Source: Chloroflexota bacterium | GTDB lineage: Bacteria; Chloroflexota; Limnocylindria; P2-11E | Assembly: GCA_005889405.1 (NCBI GenBank) | Contig: VBFY01000060.1 | Coordinates: 18,393 to 82,392, forward strand | Length of the DNA: 64,000 nucleotides | Direction: 5' to 3' | In this document: positions 44,829-52,562 of the stretch, one piece after another | Layout: every line of letters starts with the position of its first letter | How positions within the stretch are numbered: the stretch's first letter is position 1 | The notes under the pieces: generated by a model | Databases searched by the model: none | The model's input: the letters and a program-made list of their open reading frames with translations, nothing else | Told to the model about the DNA's origin: nothing | Program-made: the position numbers and the translations under genes

Positions 44829-45955
44829 TCCGTGTCTCCCCCGGTCGCGCCACGGTCCGCTCGCATGACCGAACGTCCCAGCCACACCGCGATGAGCGCC
44901 GCAAGCGCCACGGCGAAGATGGCGCCCGTGTTCTGCCCGTTTGTCGCACCCGCGAGAACGCTGGTGTAGCTGGCGGGCGGCATCGCGACGACGTACACCC
45001 ACGGCTTGGACTCGAGGCGCGTCGCGACGGCCCGCTGCTCGACGCCAGCCGCGAAGAACGTGAGCGGCACGGAGCCCGGACGGATCATCGAGTCGACCAC
45101 CGTCTTCAGCTCGGGGAGCGGATCGACGACGAGCTGCTCGGCGCTCTTCTGTCCGAACCGCTTGTCCGCGGCGAGCTTCACCGCGGTGTCATGCTCGATC
45201 GGCGCGATGACCTTGTAGATGAGCGACTCGGCCTTGTCGCGGTTGCCCTTTGTCTCGGAAACCGCGAGGCGGATCCCGAAGTCATCCACCATGAATGAGC
45301 GGGCCCCCACCCCGGTAGCGCCGAGGTCGGCCTCGACGAGGTCCCAGATCACACCCAGATTGACGCGGCTGCGGACGACGCCCGCGAGGATGCCGTCCGT
45401 GGTCTTCACCGGAGCCGAGAAGAACAGCGCGGGCTTGTTCGTAATGACGGAGTAGCTCGGATCGCTGACGTATACCTGACCGGTGCGGGCGTTCTGGAAG
45501 TAGTCACGGAACCGAACGTTGGTCCCCTCGTCGGTCTGGATCGACGCCGCCATGATCGTGCCGTTGAGGTCGAGGACGGCGATCGACTCGTACTCGGGGC
45601 CGACCGTCGCCGCGGACGCGAGCGCCGCGCGCGCAAGACTCCGCTGCGTCTGGTCACCCAGGTTCTGGGCGTACGCGATCACGTCCGGGAACTGGCTCAC
45701 GTTGATGATGTCCCGGCGACGGGTCTGGATGTAGCTGTCGATCGAGGCCGCCGTCGAGCTCGACCGTGACGTCAGGTTCGCGACGACCAGGTCGGTGAGA
45801 CGGTCGCGCGTCCCCTGCAGAGCCACCGATGCGACGAGCTCCATCGGCGCCAGTCCCAGGACCAGCAGCACCAAGACGACGGGGACCGCCTTAAGGAAAG
45901 CGGGTGGACGGACCCCAAGCCAGGTCCTCGTCCTCGGTGCGGCTACCGTGCTCAT
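44825..45955 (-). CDS. Membrane Cache-domain sensor protein without output domain
   Basis: The 376-aa protein has membrane helices at about residues 22-45 and 343-362, with a ~290-aa extracellular dCache_1-like domain between them (SYIQTRRRDIINVSQF, RDYFQNARTGQVYVS). Only about 12 residues follow the second helix, so there is no kinase, GGDEF or methyl-accepting domain. It must signal through a partner or only bind ligand. A strong GGGGAGGGG precedes the ATG. It is coupled to the solute-binding lipoprotein by a 4-bp overlap. Confidence 0.83.
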   Translation of the reverse strand: MSTVAAPRTRTWLGVRPPAFLKAVPVVLVLLVLGLAPMELVASVALQGTRDRLTDLVVANLTSRSSSTAASIDSYIQTRRRDIINVSQFPDVIAYAQNLGDQTQRSLARAALASAATVGPEYESIAVLDLNGTIMAASIQTDEGTNVRFRDYFQNARTGQVYVSDPSYSVITNKPALFFSAPVKTTDGILAGVVRSRVNLGVIWDLVEADLGATGVGARSFMVDDFGIRLAVSETKGNRDKAESLIYKVIAPIEHDTAVKLAADKRFGQKSAEQLVVDPLPELKTVVDSMIRPGSVPLTFFAAGVEQRAVATRLESKPWVYVVAMPPASYTSVLAGATNGQNTGAIFAVALAALIAVWLGRSVMRADRGATGGDTD

Positions 45956-45999
45956 CGTCCCCTCCCCAAGCGCCCGCGGGGAATCGTCTACCCGGAGTG

Positions 46000-46016
46000 T
46001 TGAGATTCGATTGAGA
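46000..46016 (-). promoter_or_regulatory. TTGAGA operator C upstream of the Cache gene
   Basis: TTGAGA at 46000 and 46011 have an 11-bp period, in the same orientation relative to the controlled gene as sites A and B. The site lies 45 bp before the Cache ATG. A TAGAC-like -10 is 9 nt away, against 11 nt at the other two. Confidence 0.6.
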
Positions 46017-46046
46017 TGACGACGCCGTTCGGGCGGCTTTTTCCGC

Positions 46047-47309
46047 CTACAACAGCGTCGCGCTGCGCTCGGGTCCGATGCCGACCATACCGACCGGCGC
46101 GCCCACCGTTGCCTCGATGCGCGAGAGATACGCCCGCGCCGCGGCCGGGAGATGCGCGCGGTCGGCGACGCCGGTGAGCGGATCGCACCAGCCGGCGAGC
46201 TTCTCGTACCGCGGCACCGCGCGCTCCAGCACCGCCGTCGGAGGCATGTCGGTCGTGAGCGCGCCGTCGAGCTCGTAGCCGACGCAGAACGGGATCTCGC
46301 GGTACGCGCCGAGCACGTCGAGCTTCGTCACCGCGAGCTCGGTGAACGCGTTGAGGCGATGCGCATGGCGCGCTGCGACGGCGTCGAACCAGCCCACGCG
46401 CCGGGGACGCCCGGTCGTCGCCCCGTATTCGTTCGCACGCTCGCGGAGCGCATCGCCCTCGCCACCGGCCATCTCGGTCGGGAACGGTCCCTCGCCGACC
46501 GCGGTGGAATACGCCTTCACCACGCCGATGACCTTCGTGATGTATCGCGGTGGGATCCCGGCACCGACCGAAGCGCCGCCCGCGAGCGGATTCGACGAGG
46601 TCACGTACGGGTAGATACCCCAGTCGAGGTCGCGCATCGCACCGAGTTGTCCTTCTAACAGGATGCGCGCGCTGGTCTGGAGCGCCCGCTCGACGAGCGG
46701 GAGCGTGTCCACGATGCGATCGCCGAGCGTTGCCGCCGCCGCAAGCACCCCGTCGGCGACGACCTTCGCGTCCAGCGGAGCGTCGCCGTACCGCCCGAGG
46801 ACCTTCTTCTGGCGCTCGAGCTCGTGCGCGACGCGCTCGCGGAAGCGGCGCTCGTCGCGGACTTCGTAGACCTGGATCCCGTGACGCGAGACCTTGTCCG
46901 CGTAGGCCGGGCCGACGCCCTGACCGGTCGTGCCGAGCTTCTGCCGGCCGCGCTCGCGCTCGTCGAGACGGTCGATCGCGACGTGCCACGGCATCAGGAG
47001 ATGCGCGCGGTCCGCGACGCGCAGGTTGCCGGTGCGGATCCCGCTGCGCTCGAGGTTCGCGAGCTCTTCGCAGAGCACTTGGAGACTCACGACCGTGCCG
47101 GGTCCGACGATGCACAGAGCGTTCGGATTGAAGATGCCCGACGGCACGAGGTGCAGCTTGAACGTGCCGTGCTGGTTGACGACGGTGTGGCCGGCGTTGT
47201 TGCCGCCCTGGAATCGGATGACCACATCCGCCTCCTGCGCCAGGAGGTCCGTGATCTTGCCCTTGCCCTCGTCACCCCACTGGGCCCCGACGACGGCGGT
47301 CACTGGCAC
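46047..47309 (-). CDS. purA: Adenylosuccinate synthase
   Basis: The 420-aa protein catalyses the GTP-dependent joining of IMP and aspartate in AMP synthesis. It has the family start VVGAQWGDEGKGKITD (phosphate loop), FQGGNNAGHT and GTTGQGVGPAYADK. Length is normal. It starts at GTG with no obvious Shine-Dalgarno. TATCGT lies 8 nt before the start, which suggests a very short or absent leader. Confidence 0.97.
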   Translation of the reverse strand: MPVTAVVGAQWGDEGKGKITDLLAQEADVVIRFQGGNNAGHTVVNQHGTFKLHLVPSGIFNPNALCIVGPGTVVSLQVLCEELANLERSGIRTGNLRVADRAHLLMPWHVAIDRLDERERGRQKLGTTGQGVGPAYADKVSRHGIQVYEVRDERRFRERVAHELERQKKVLGRYGDAPLDAKVVADGVLAAAATLGDRIVDTLPLVERALQTSARILLEGQLGAMRDLDWGIYPYVTSSNPLAGGASVGAGIPPRYITKVIGVVKAYSTAVGEGPFPTEMAGGEGDALRERANEYGATTGRPRRVGWFDAVAARHAHRLNAFTELAVTKLDVLGAYREIPFCVGYELDGALTTDMPPTAVLERAVPRYEKLAGWCDPLTGVADRAHLPAAARAYLSRIEATVGAPVGMVGIGPERSATLL

Positions 47310-47317
47310 GTATTAAG

Positions 47318-47323
47318 ACGATA
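47318..47323 (-). promoter_or_regulatory. Candidate -10 of purA
   Basis: TATCGT on the minus strand is 8 nt before the GTG. A -35-like GTGACG (4 of 6) sits 18 bp further upstream. It fits near-leaderless transcription. Confidence 0.45.
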
Positions 47324-47357
47324 CGCGTTCGCGTTTCCTCGCGTCACCTGTCGGAGA

Positions 47358-47363
47358 TAGCCT
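47358..47363 (+). promoter_or_regulatory. Candidate -10 of the 47370 gene (leaderless)
   Basis: TAGCCT is followed by exactly 6 nt and then the GTG start. The same hexamer and spacing occur before the gene starting at 48474. No clear -35 is visible. Confidence 0.4.
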
Positions 47364-47369
47364 CACGTC

Positions 47370-47840
47370 GTGCCTGGATCTGCATTTGAGTGGCGTGACA
47401 TCAGCGTCCCCTCCGTGGTCCTTCGTGGATCGCAAGGAGATGGCCTCGAGATCCACATTCGGTCGCGTACTGTGCCGGAACCAAGCTACAGCGGTTATGC
47501 GAGGGGCTACGTCGCGACGATCGCGGAAGGCACGGCGCAGCGGCACGAGAACGTGCTTATGGACATCGCGGACCCTTGGCACCTCGCGGATCTGCTGGCA
47601 AATGCGGTAACACGCTCCACGACAGACCGCACCATCTCGCTCTTCGACGATGGGATTACTCTCCGAATCGACCGACTCGATGACGAGACGTGGCGCATCA
47701 CCTGTCGTCCAGTTCCGCTGCCGCCACGGGACTCAAACTGGAAGTCATTTCCCGAGTTCAGCTTTGTTGTTGGCCGAACGGAGCTTGAGCGCGCACGACG
47801 CGAAGCCGGTGCGCTCGCCGCGCGTCTCCGAGACGAGTGA
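47370..47840 (+). CDS. Hypothetical protein, 156 aa
   Basis: The soluble protein has alternating beta-type segments (SVVLRGSQGDGLEIHIRSR, TISLFDDGITLRIDRL) and a C-terminal basic/acidic helix (RTELERARREAGALAARL). No signal peptide or membrane helix is seen and I recognise no family. It starts at GTG, transcribed divergently from purA. No Shine-Dalgarno is visible, in line with a leaderless start. Confidence 0.65.
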   Translation: MPGSAFEWRDISVPSVVLRGSQGDGLEIHIRSRTVPEPSYSGYARGYVATIAEGTAQRHENVLMDIADPWHLADLLANAVTRSTTDRTISLFDDGITLRIDRLDDETWRITCRPVPLPPRDSNWKSFPEFSFVVGRTELERARREAGALAARLRDE

Positions 47841-47883
47841 GCGATCTGCCCTCGCTTAACTCGCGACGTGGTTCACCGCGCCT

Positions 47884-48474
47884 TCACTTCGTTTGGCTGA
47901 GGTAGACCGCGCCGAGCTTCACCAGCTCGAGCAGCGTCCGCGAACGAACGGGCTCCTGTCTCCACCAGAGGAACGCGTTCCACTCGGAGTCGTTCGCCGG
48001 GTGATTCCGGAATACGAGGCCACGCGGATCGAACGCGCGATGGAACTCGTATGCCGCGCGACGCTGGTGGTAGGGGCTCGTCACGAGGATCGCGGAGCGC
48101 AGCTTGCGCCCCGTCATGAGCTTCGCGACCTCGGCGGCATTCTCTTCCGTGGTCGTCGACGCACCTTCCACGAGCACCGCATTCTCCGGCACGCCCTGGC
48201 GGAGCGCCTCGCGGCGCATGATCTCGGCGGAGCTCACCGATTCCGGGTCGATCGCCGCCCCCGAGAACACGATGATCGGGGCCCAACCAGCCTTCCATAG
48301 CGTGATCGCGGTGTCCGCTCGTGCGCCGGTATCCCCGGAGATCGCGACGATCGCGTCGACCCTCTCGAGCGGATCTTCGACCGCGAGCCAGCTGCCTAAT
48401 AAAAGGAACGCGGTGAGGCCGGTGCCGACGCTGAGCAGGATGCCGACGAGCACCCCGGCGAGGAACCTACGCAT
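47884..48474 (-). CDS. YdcF/ElyC-family (DUF218) membrane-anchored protein
   Basis: The 196-aa protein has one N-terminal membrane helix (residues about 8-30). The DUF218 core has VDAIVAISGDTGARADTA, SGAAIDPESVSSAE, EGASTTTEENAAEV, and VTSPYHQRRAAYEF. Family members such as SanA and ElyC are linked to envelope and polysaccharide-carrier maintenance; the exact reaction is unknown. Exactly 6 nt separate a TAGCCT from the ATG, so the transcript is probably leaderless. Confidence 0.85.
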   Translation of the reverse strand: MRRFLAGVLVGILLSVGTGLTAFLLLGSWLAVEDPLERVDAIVAISGDTGARADTAITLWKAGWAPIIVFSGAAIDPESVSSAEIMRREALRQGVPENAVLVEGASTTTEENAAEVAKLMTGRKLRSAILVTSPYHQRRAAYEFHRAFDPRGLVFRNHPANDSEWNAFLWWRQEPVRSRTLLELVKLGAVYLSQTK

Positions 48475-48480
48475 GCTCCG

Positions 48481-48486
48481 AGGCTA
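48481..48486 (-). promoter_or_regulatory. Candidate -10 of the ydcF-like gene (leaderless)
   Basis: TAGCCT on the minus strand is followed by CGGAGC and then the ATG at 48474. This is the same arrangement as at 47358. Confidence 0.4.
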
Positions 48487-48500
48487 TCGCGAGTGTTGCG

Positions 48501-48815
48501 TCAGGCTGGCGGCGCGGCGGGCGGCGGAACGCTGCGGTGTGCCTCGAAGCACTCCGAGCAGTACACGGGTCGGTCGGTGCGGGGCTCGAACGGCACCTGC
48601 GCAGCCTTGCCACAGTTGCTGCAGATGACGTCGTGCATGTTCGCGGCCCGCGCGGCGGCGCGTTCGGCCTTTGCCTTCTTGCGGCAGTCGGTGCAACGCT
48701 GCGGCTCGTGGAGCAGACCCTTCTGCTGGTAGAACTCCTGCTCGCCCGCCGTCCACACGAAGGCGTTGCCGCATTCGCGGCAGGAGAGCGACTTGTCGGC
48801 GAAGGCCATGGTCAT
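48501..48815 (-). CDS. Zinc-ribbon protein (four CxxC, zf-trcl type)
   Basis: The 104-aa protein has four CxxC knuckles: CREC, CTDC, CSNC and CSEC. They form an N-terminal probable zinc ribbon (LSCRECGNAFVWTAGEQEFY) and a second knuckle pair near the C-terminus. This two-part layout occurs in small bacterial proteins of unknown role. Start ATG 48815 or ATG 48809. A truncated, frameshifted copy of its first 16 codons lies at 50059-50107. Confidence 0.87.
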   Translation of the reverse strand: MTMAFADKSLSCRECGNAFVWTAGEQEFYQQKGLLHEPQRCTDCRKKAKAERAAARAANMHDVICSNCGKAAQVPFEPRTDRPVYCSECFEAHRSVPPPAAPPA

Positions 48816-48857
48816 CGCGTCGATTTCCGTGCGGAATCGTATCGCGACCGCGCAACA

Positions 48858-48886
48858 GCGAGGCCGGGCAACTCGCCCGGCCTCGC
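48858..48886 (-). terminator. GC-rich hairpin, terminator-like without T-run
   Basis: GCGAGGCCGGGC and GCCCGGCCTCGC pair perfectly over 12 bp with a 5-nt loop. It lies between the stop of the secreted-protein gene and the start of the zinc-ribbon gene. No T-run follows on the minus strand. Confidence 0.5.
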
Positions 48887-48914
48887 AAAGGATCGGCTAC
48901 GACGGTAGCTTCAA

Positions 48915-49805
48915 TCAGCTTGCCGGATAGAACCGGAGCTGCAGGAGCTTGAGGCCGTTGTTGTCGTAGTTCCAAAAGTCGTTCTGGAGGCACGGGCTGA
49001 AGAGCGGGATCTGGACCGTTCCTGTCGCACCGAGGCACGTCGCGAGCGTCGAGCCGGCGACCACATTCAGGGTCACAAAGAGCAGCTCGCTCGTGACGTT
49101 CTGGAACTTGGTGTTGATGGCGCCGGTCTTGCGCACGAGGCTGAGTGTCGCGACCGAGCAGATGACTTCCTGAGTGATCGCGCCGGTGACCGGATCGACC
49201 ACGTTCTGGGTGGCGCACGTGGTCATGTCGGCACTGCCGCCCGGCTTGCCGAGCGCCCGGGCGTAGACCGTCCACTTGGCCGAGACGTCGAGAGGAAGTT
49301 GGAAGAGTGCTCCGTTGCTGTCGGTTGCATTCGCGTCCAGCACGTTGAAGGTCCCGGGAACGGCCGTGTCCGGGACCAGCATGATCTTGTTGACCTTGCT
49401 CAGGGTGGCGAAGTCCTTGCCGGAGATGTCGGCAGCCGACTGGCCGCCGAAGAGCTGGACGAAGATCCGGTGCCCGTTGTTGTCGTCCATGGCAGCGGTC
49501 TTGTCCTTCGGCACACCGATGATGTTGAGGTTGTAGTGCGAGCCGCTTGGCGCGCCATTGCCTGTGGTGGCGACCGAGGCGGTCGTCGTCGTGGGCGTCG
49601 TCGTGCTCAGCACCGCCGTTGGCTTGATTTCGGCGGTGGTCCGTTGCGCGTCCGTGGTCTTCGCTTGAGTCGTGGCGGCTTGAGTCGTCACGCTGGCTGC
49701 GGTGGCGGTGCTCGATGTCGCTGGCGAAACAACGTAGCTGCTCGCCACGAAAACCGTCGTTGATGCCATCACCAGCGCTGCGAGTCCAGACAGGATCCGT
49801 AACAT
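48915..49805 (-). CDS. Secreted protein of unknown function
   Basis: The 296-aa protein has a signal peptide (residues 1 to about 25) and then a Thr/Ala/Ser-rich linker (about 28-85). The beta-rich body starts SGSHYNLNIIGVPKDK and contains GGQSAADISGKDFATL and VSAKWTVYARALGKPGG. Four or more cysteines (for example TTCATQ, VICSVA, ATCLGA, SPCLQN) could form disulfides. I know no function. A G-rich Shine-Dalgarno (GGGAAGG) lies about 10 nt before the ATG. Confidence 0.75.
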   Translation of the reverse strand: MLRILSGLAALVMASTTVFVASSYVVSPATSSTATAASVTTQAATTQAKTTDAQRTTAEIKPTAVLSTTTPTTTTASVATTGNGAPSGSHYNLNIIGVPKDKTAAMDDNNGHRIFVQLFGGQSAADISGKDFATLSKVNKIMLVPDTAVPGTFNVLDANATDSNGALFQLPLDVSAKWTVYARALGKPGGSADMTTCATQNVVDPVTGAITQEVICSVATLSLVRKTGAINTKFQNVTSELLFVTLNVVAGSTLATCLGATGTVQIPLFSPCLQNDFWNYDNNGLKLLQLRFYPAS

Positions 49806-50058
49806 TTTGTACGCCTTCCCGCCCCTCTCCTCCCCGAACGAGAGCCGTCCGCCCGCGCTTTCTTGCGCCTCCTTTCAATGGCGAGCTTCCGCCTCGCTCG
49901 TCTAACGCTCCAATAAGGAGCTGAGCGGCCGGACTCTCGTCAAAATCGGGCCGGACCATCTTCTGGATCGTTCAGGGCCCATTCACCTGTGCGGCGGATC
50001 GGCTACTTGTGCACGCTCATCCGAGCTTTCTCCCCGGCGCCAACGCCCGAGGAACATG
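49806..50058. other. Intergenic region, 253 bp
   Basis: It separates the secreted-protein gene from the remnant and epimerase gene. Apart from the G-rich leader next to 49805 I see no gene, RNA or clear promoter in it. Confidence 0.5.
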
Positions 50059-50107
50059 GCCGCATTCACGGCAGGTGAGCGACGTGTCGGCGAAGGGCCT
50101 TGGTCAT
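50059..50107 (-). pseudogene. Remnant of a duplicated zinc-ribbon gene start
   Basis: About 44 of 48 positions match 48768-48815, the first 16 codons of the zinc-ribbon gene, with one inserted base that shifts the frame after codon 4. The ATG overlaps the epimerase stop as TGATG. Similarity stops after the first CxxC (CGTGAATGCGGC). Confidence 0.75.
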
Positions 50108-51000
50108 CAGGATGACGCCGTACGGCGGAGGCCTTCGACGAGCGTCGTCCGCGGCCGCCAGAGACCGTCGCGCCTTGCCTTCGACGCGTCCACGCAAGAG
50201 CGCTCGATCTCCGCTGGGCGCGCGGCGGTGTGAGTCAGCCCCTGCGGCCGGCCGAGGATCTCGCTGAGCGCGGCGATGAGATCGTTCACACTTGTCGCCA
50301 CGCCCGTGCCGATGTTGTACACGCCGTTCCAGGTGCCGGCGAAGGAGGCCACGACGGCATCGACGACATCGGACACGAACACGTAGTCACGCTGGGCGCT
50401 GCCGGCGCCGAACACGACGAGCGGCTCGCCGCTACGCCACCGAGCCAGGAAGATCGCCACCACCCCGCCCTCCAGGTCCTTGCGCTGCCGGGGTCCGTAC
50501 ACGTTCGCGAGGCGGAGAGTGATGGATGGGACGCGGCTCGCCGCGACGATCTGTTCGGCCTCGGCCTTGTTCTTCCCATAGTTCGACGTTGGTTTGACCG
50601 GCATGTCCTCCGCCGCGCAATCGGCTGTCTCGCCGTAGATCGCACCGCCGGTCGATAGGTTCACGAGCATCCGTGCGCCGAGCTCGTCCGCGATCTTCAC
50701 GATGTTCCGGGTGCCTTCGACGATCACGCGCCGATACAGGTCGGGCTTCTCCATCGACTCGACGACCTTCGTCTTCGAGGCGGCGTGGACGACCGCGTCG
50801 AAGGCCTCATCACGGAGCGCCCCCCGCAGCTGCCGCTCGTCAGACACGTCGGCTACGCGCAGCGGCGTACCCGTCGCGACGTTAGCGCGCGCCCCCGTGG
50901 AGAGGTCGTCGACGGCGACGACGGTGTCGCCGCGCGCCACGAGCGCGTCGACGATCGTGCTGCCGATGAAGCCGGCGCCGCCGGTGACAAGTACACGCAT
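50107..51000 (-). CDS. NAD-dependent sugar epimerase/dehydratase (extended SDR)
   Basis: The 297-aa protein has the NAD-binding VTGGAGFIGS, VHAASKTKV, a catalytic pair near LSTGGAIYGE and YGKNK (YxxxK), and RLANVYGPRQ. It looks like a UDP-glucose/GlcNAc 4-epimerase or related nucleotide-sugar enzyme feeding polysaccharide synthesis. An AAGGAG Shine-Dalgarno lies 10 nt before the ATG. The gene ends directly in the zinc-ribbon remnant, so its C-terminus may have been set by a rearrangement. Confidence 0.88.
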   Translation of the reverse strand: MRVLVTGGAGFIGSTIVDALVARGDTVVAVDDLSTGARANVATGTPLRVADVSDERQLRGALRDEAFDAVVHAASKTKVVESMEKPDLYRRVIVEGTRNIVKIADELGARMLVNLSTGGAIYGETADCAAEDMPVKPTSNYGKNKAEAEQIVAASRVPSITLRLANVYGPRQRKDLEGGVVAIFLARWRSGEPLVVFGAGSAQRDYVFVSDVVDAVVASFAGTWNGVYNIGTGVATSVNDLIAALSEILGRPQGLTHTAARPAEIERSCVDASKARRDGLWRPRTTLVEGLRRTASS

Positions 51001-51015
51001 CTGTCGGATGCTCCT

Positions 51016-51079
51016 TTTTCCACAGCGGTGGACAACTCTCGGTGGATAGACCCGCGAGCGCGAGAAAATCGGTGGACCA
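51016..51079. promoter_or_regulatory. DnaA-box-like cluster between epimerase and dnaB
   Basis: TTTTCCACA (51016), GGTGGACAA (51027), GGTGGATAG (51041) and GGTGGACCA (51071) each resemble DnaA boxes (TTGTCCACA/TTATCCACA or complement), with 1-3 mismatches. The surrounding sequence is not AT-rich. Confidence 0.35.
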
Positions 51080-51189
51080 TCGCGCCGATCCCTTGGGGAT
51101 AGTGTCCTAGGCGGCCCGACCCTTCTCAGTCACCCTTTGGTCCTATAGCGAGCGATCCCCAAGGCGCATTTCATCGGATTCCGGTCCGA

Positions 51190-51218
51190 TTGACACCGAA
51201 CGTATGTTCTAAGATAAC
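51190..51218 (+). promoter_or_regulatory. Sigma70-type promoter of the dnaB pair
   Basis: TTGACA (51190-51195), a 17-bp spacer, then GATAAC (51213-51218). The leader contains AGGAGG (51233-51238) 4 nt before the ATG. Confidence 0.7.
51197..51210. promoter_or_regulatory. LexA (SOS) box over the dnaB promoter
   Basis: CGAACGTATGTTCT matches the Gram-positive LexA pattern CGAAC-N4-GTTCK except for its last base and lies between -35 and -10. LexA is encoded 5 kb downstream. Confidence 0.65.
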
Positions 51219-51242
51219 TGCGACCCTGCACCAGGAGGCGGC

Positions 51243-52562
51243 ATGACGCTGGAGGGCACGAACCGGGCGCTTCCCTACGACGAGTCGGCCGAGCAACAGG
51301 TGCTCGGCAGCCTCCTCATCGATCGCGACGCGATCTTCAAGGTCGCGGACCTCCTCGGGAAAGATGACTTCTATCTGGCTCGGCACCAACGCATCTACGG
51401 GACGGTGCAGTCGCTGCTCGAGCGCCGCGAGCGCATCGACCCGCTCACGGTGCAGATCGAGCTGGCGCGCCGCGAGGAGCTCGACCGCGTCGGAGGCCCG
51501 GCCTACCTGCGCGAGCTCACCGAGCTCGTGGCCACAGCGGTCGAGATCGAACGTCACGCCCGCGTCGTGCGCGACCGCGCGATCTTGCGCCGCCTCCTGG
51601 GCGCGGCGACCGCGGTCGCGGCCGACGCGTACGGCGAACCGACGGATATCCCGCTCGCGCTCGATCGCGCCGAGCAGCGCATCTTCGCACTGCGCGACGA
51701 ATCCGCGAATGCTCAGCTCCGACACATCCAGGCGGCCCTGCAGGAGAACTTCGACCACCTCAGTCAGCGGATGGAGCGACCGTACGAAGTGAGCGGCATC
51801 CCGTCGGGCTTCCGCGAGATCGACTTCTACACCGAGGGCTTCTCCGCCGGCGACCTCGTCGTCGTTGCGGCGCGCCCGTCGGTCGGCAAGACGAGCCTGG
51901 GACTCGCGATGGCCTTCAACATGGCGAAGCGCGGCCATCCCACACTCGTCTTCTCGCTCGAGATGGACACCAAGCAGGTCGTGTCTCGCTTCCTCGCGAT
52001 GAATAGCCGGACCGATCTGCTCGCGCTGCGCACCGGCAACGTGTTCGACACGGAGGCCGCGTCTTCGCTCGCAAACCTGCCGATCCTCATCGACGACACG
52101 CCGGGCCTGTCCATCATGGAGCTGCGCACGAAGGCGCGGCGCGCGAGCACGCACGACCGTCTCGAGGTGATCCTCGTCGACTACATCCAGCTCATGCGCA
52201 CCGGCGAGCACGAAGAGAATCGCGTGCAGGAGATCGCGACGATCACGAAGAATCTCAAGTCGCTCGCGCGCGAGCTCAACGTGGTGGTCATCGGTCTTTC
52301 GCAGCTTTCGCGCGCCGCCGGCGATTCAGGTTTGGAGCCGAAGCTCTCGACGCTTCGTGAATCGGGGTCGCTCGAGCAGGACTCAGACGTCGTGCTGATG
52401 CTCTGGCGCGATAAAGAGGAGACCGCCGCAGGCGCGCCCAAGCTCATCCACGGCAGCATCGCGAAGAATCGCAACGGTCCCACCGGCATCTTCTCGCTGC
52501 TCTTCGCGAGCGAGCAGGCGAAGTTCTTCAGCCGGGCCTCGGACGATTCGATGCCGGTATGA
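51243..52562 (+). CDS. dnaB: Replicative DNA helicase DnaB, copy 1
   Basis: The 439-aa protein has an N-terminal DnaB domain (AEQQVLGSLLID) and a RecA-like C-terminal motor. Walker A is ARPSVGKTS (K216), followed by the catalytic-Glu strand FSLEM, Walker B VILVDYIQLM, the sensor strand GLSQLSR and the arginine-finger region KNRNGPTG. It unwinds DNA at the replication fork as a hexamer. All core motifs are intact. It is followed by a second, diverged dnaB with a 4-bp overlap. The promoter carries an SOS box. Confidence 0.95.
   Translation: MTLEGTNRALPYDESAEQQVLGSLLIDRDAIFKVADLLGKDDFYLARHQRIYGTVQSLLERRERIDPLTVQIELARREELDRVGGPAYLRELTELVATAVEIERHARVVRDRAILRRLLGAATAVAADAYGEPTDIPLALDRAEQRIFALRDESANAQLRHIQAALQENFDHLSQRMERPYEVSGIPSGFREIDFYTEGFSAGDLVVVAARPSVGKTSLGLAMAFNMAKRGHPTLVFSLEMDTKQVVSRFLAMNSRTDLLALRTGNVFDTEAASSLANLPILIDDTPGLSIMELRTKARRASTHDRLEVILVDYIQLMRTGEHEENRVQEIATITKNLKSLARELNVVVIGLSQLSRAAGDSGLEPKLSTLRESGSLEQDSDVVLMLWRDKEETAAGAPKLIHGSIAKNRNGPTGIFSLLFASEQAKFFSRASDDSMPV

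Noticed and set aside
51016-51079. Chromosomal replication origin
   Set aside because: DnaA-like boxes are imperfect, no AT-rich unwinding element and no dnaA/dnaN genes are present. Kept only as a box cluster.
52250-52255. Further TTGAGA/TCTCAA half-sites inside genes (for example in dnaB, GT4 and wzz)
   Set aside because: They are single hexamers within coding sequence, without the 11-bp partner or a following TAG-type -10.
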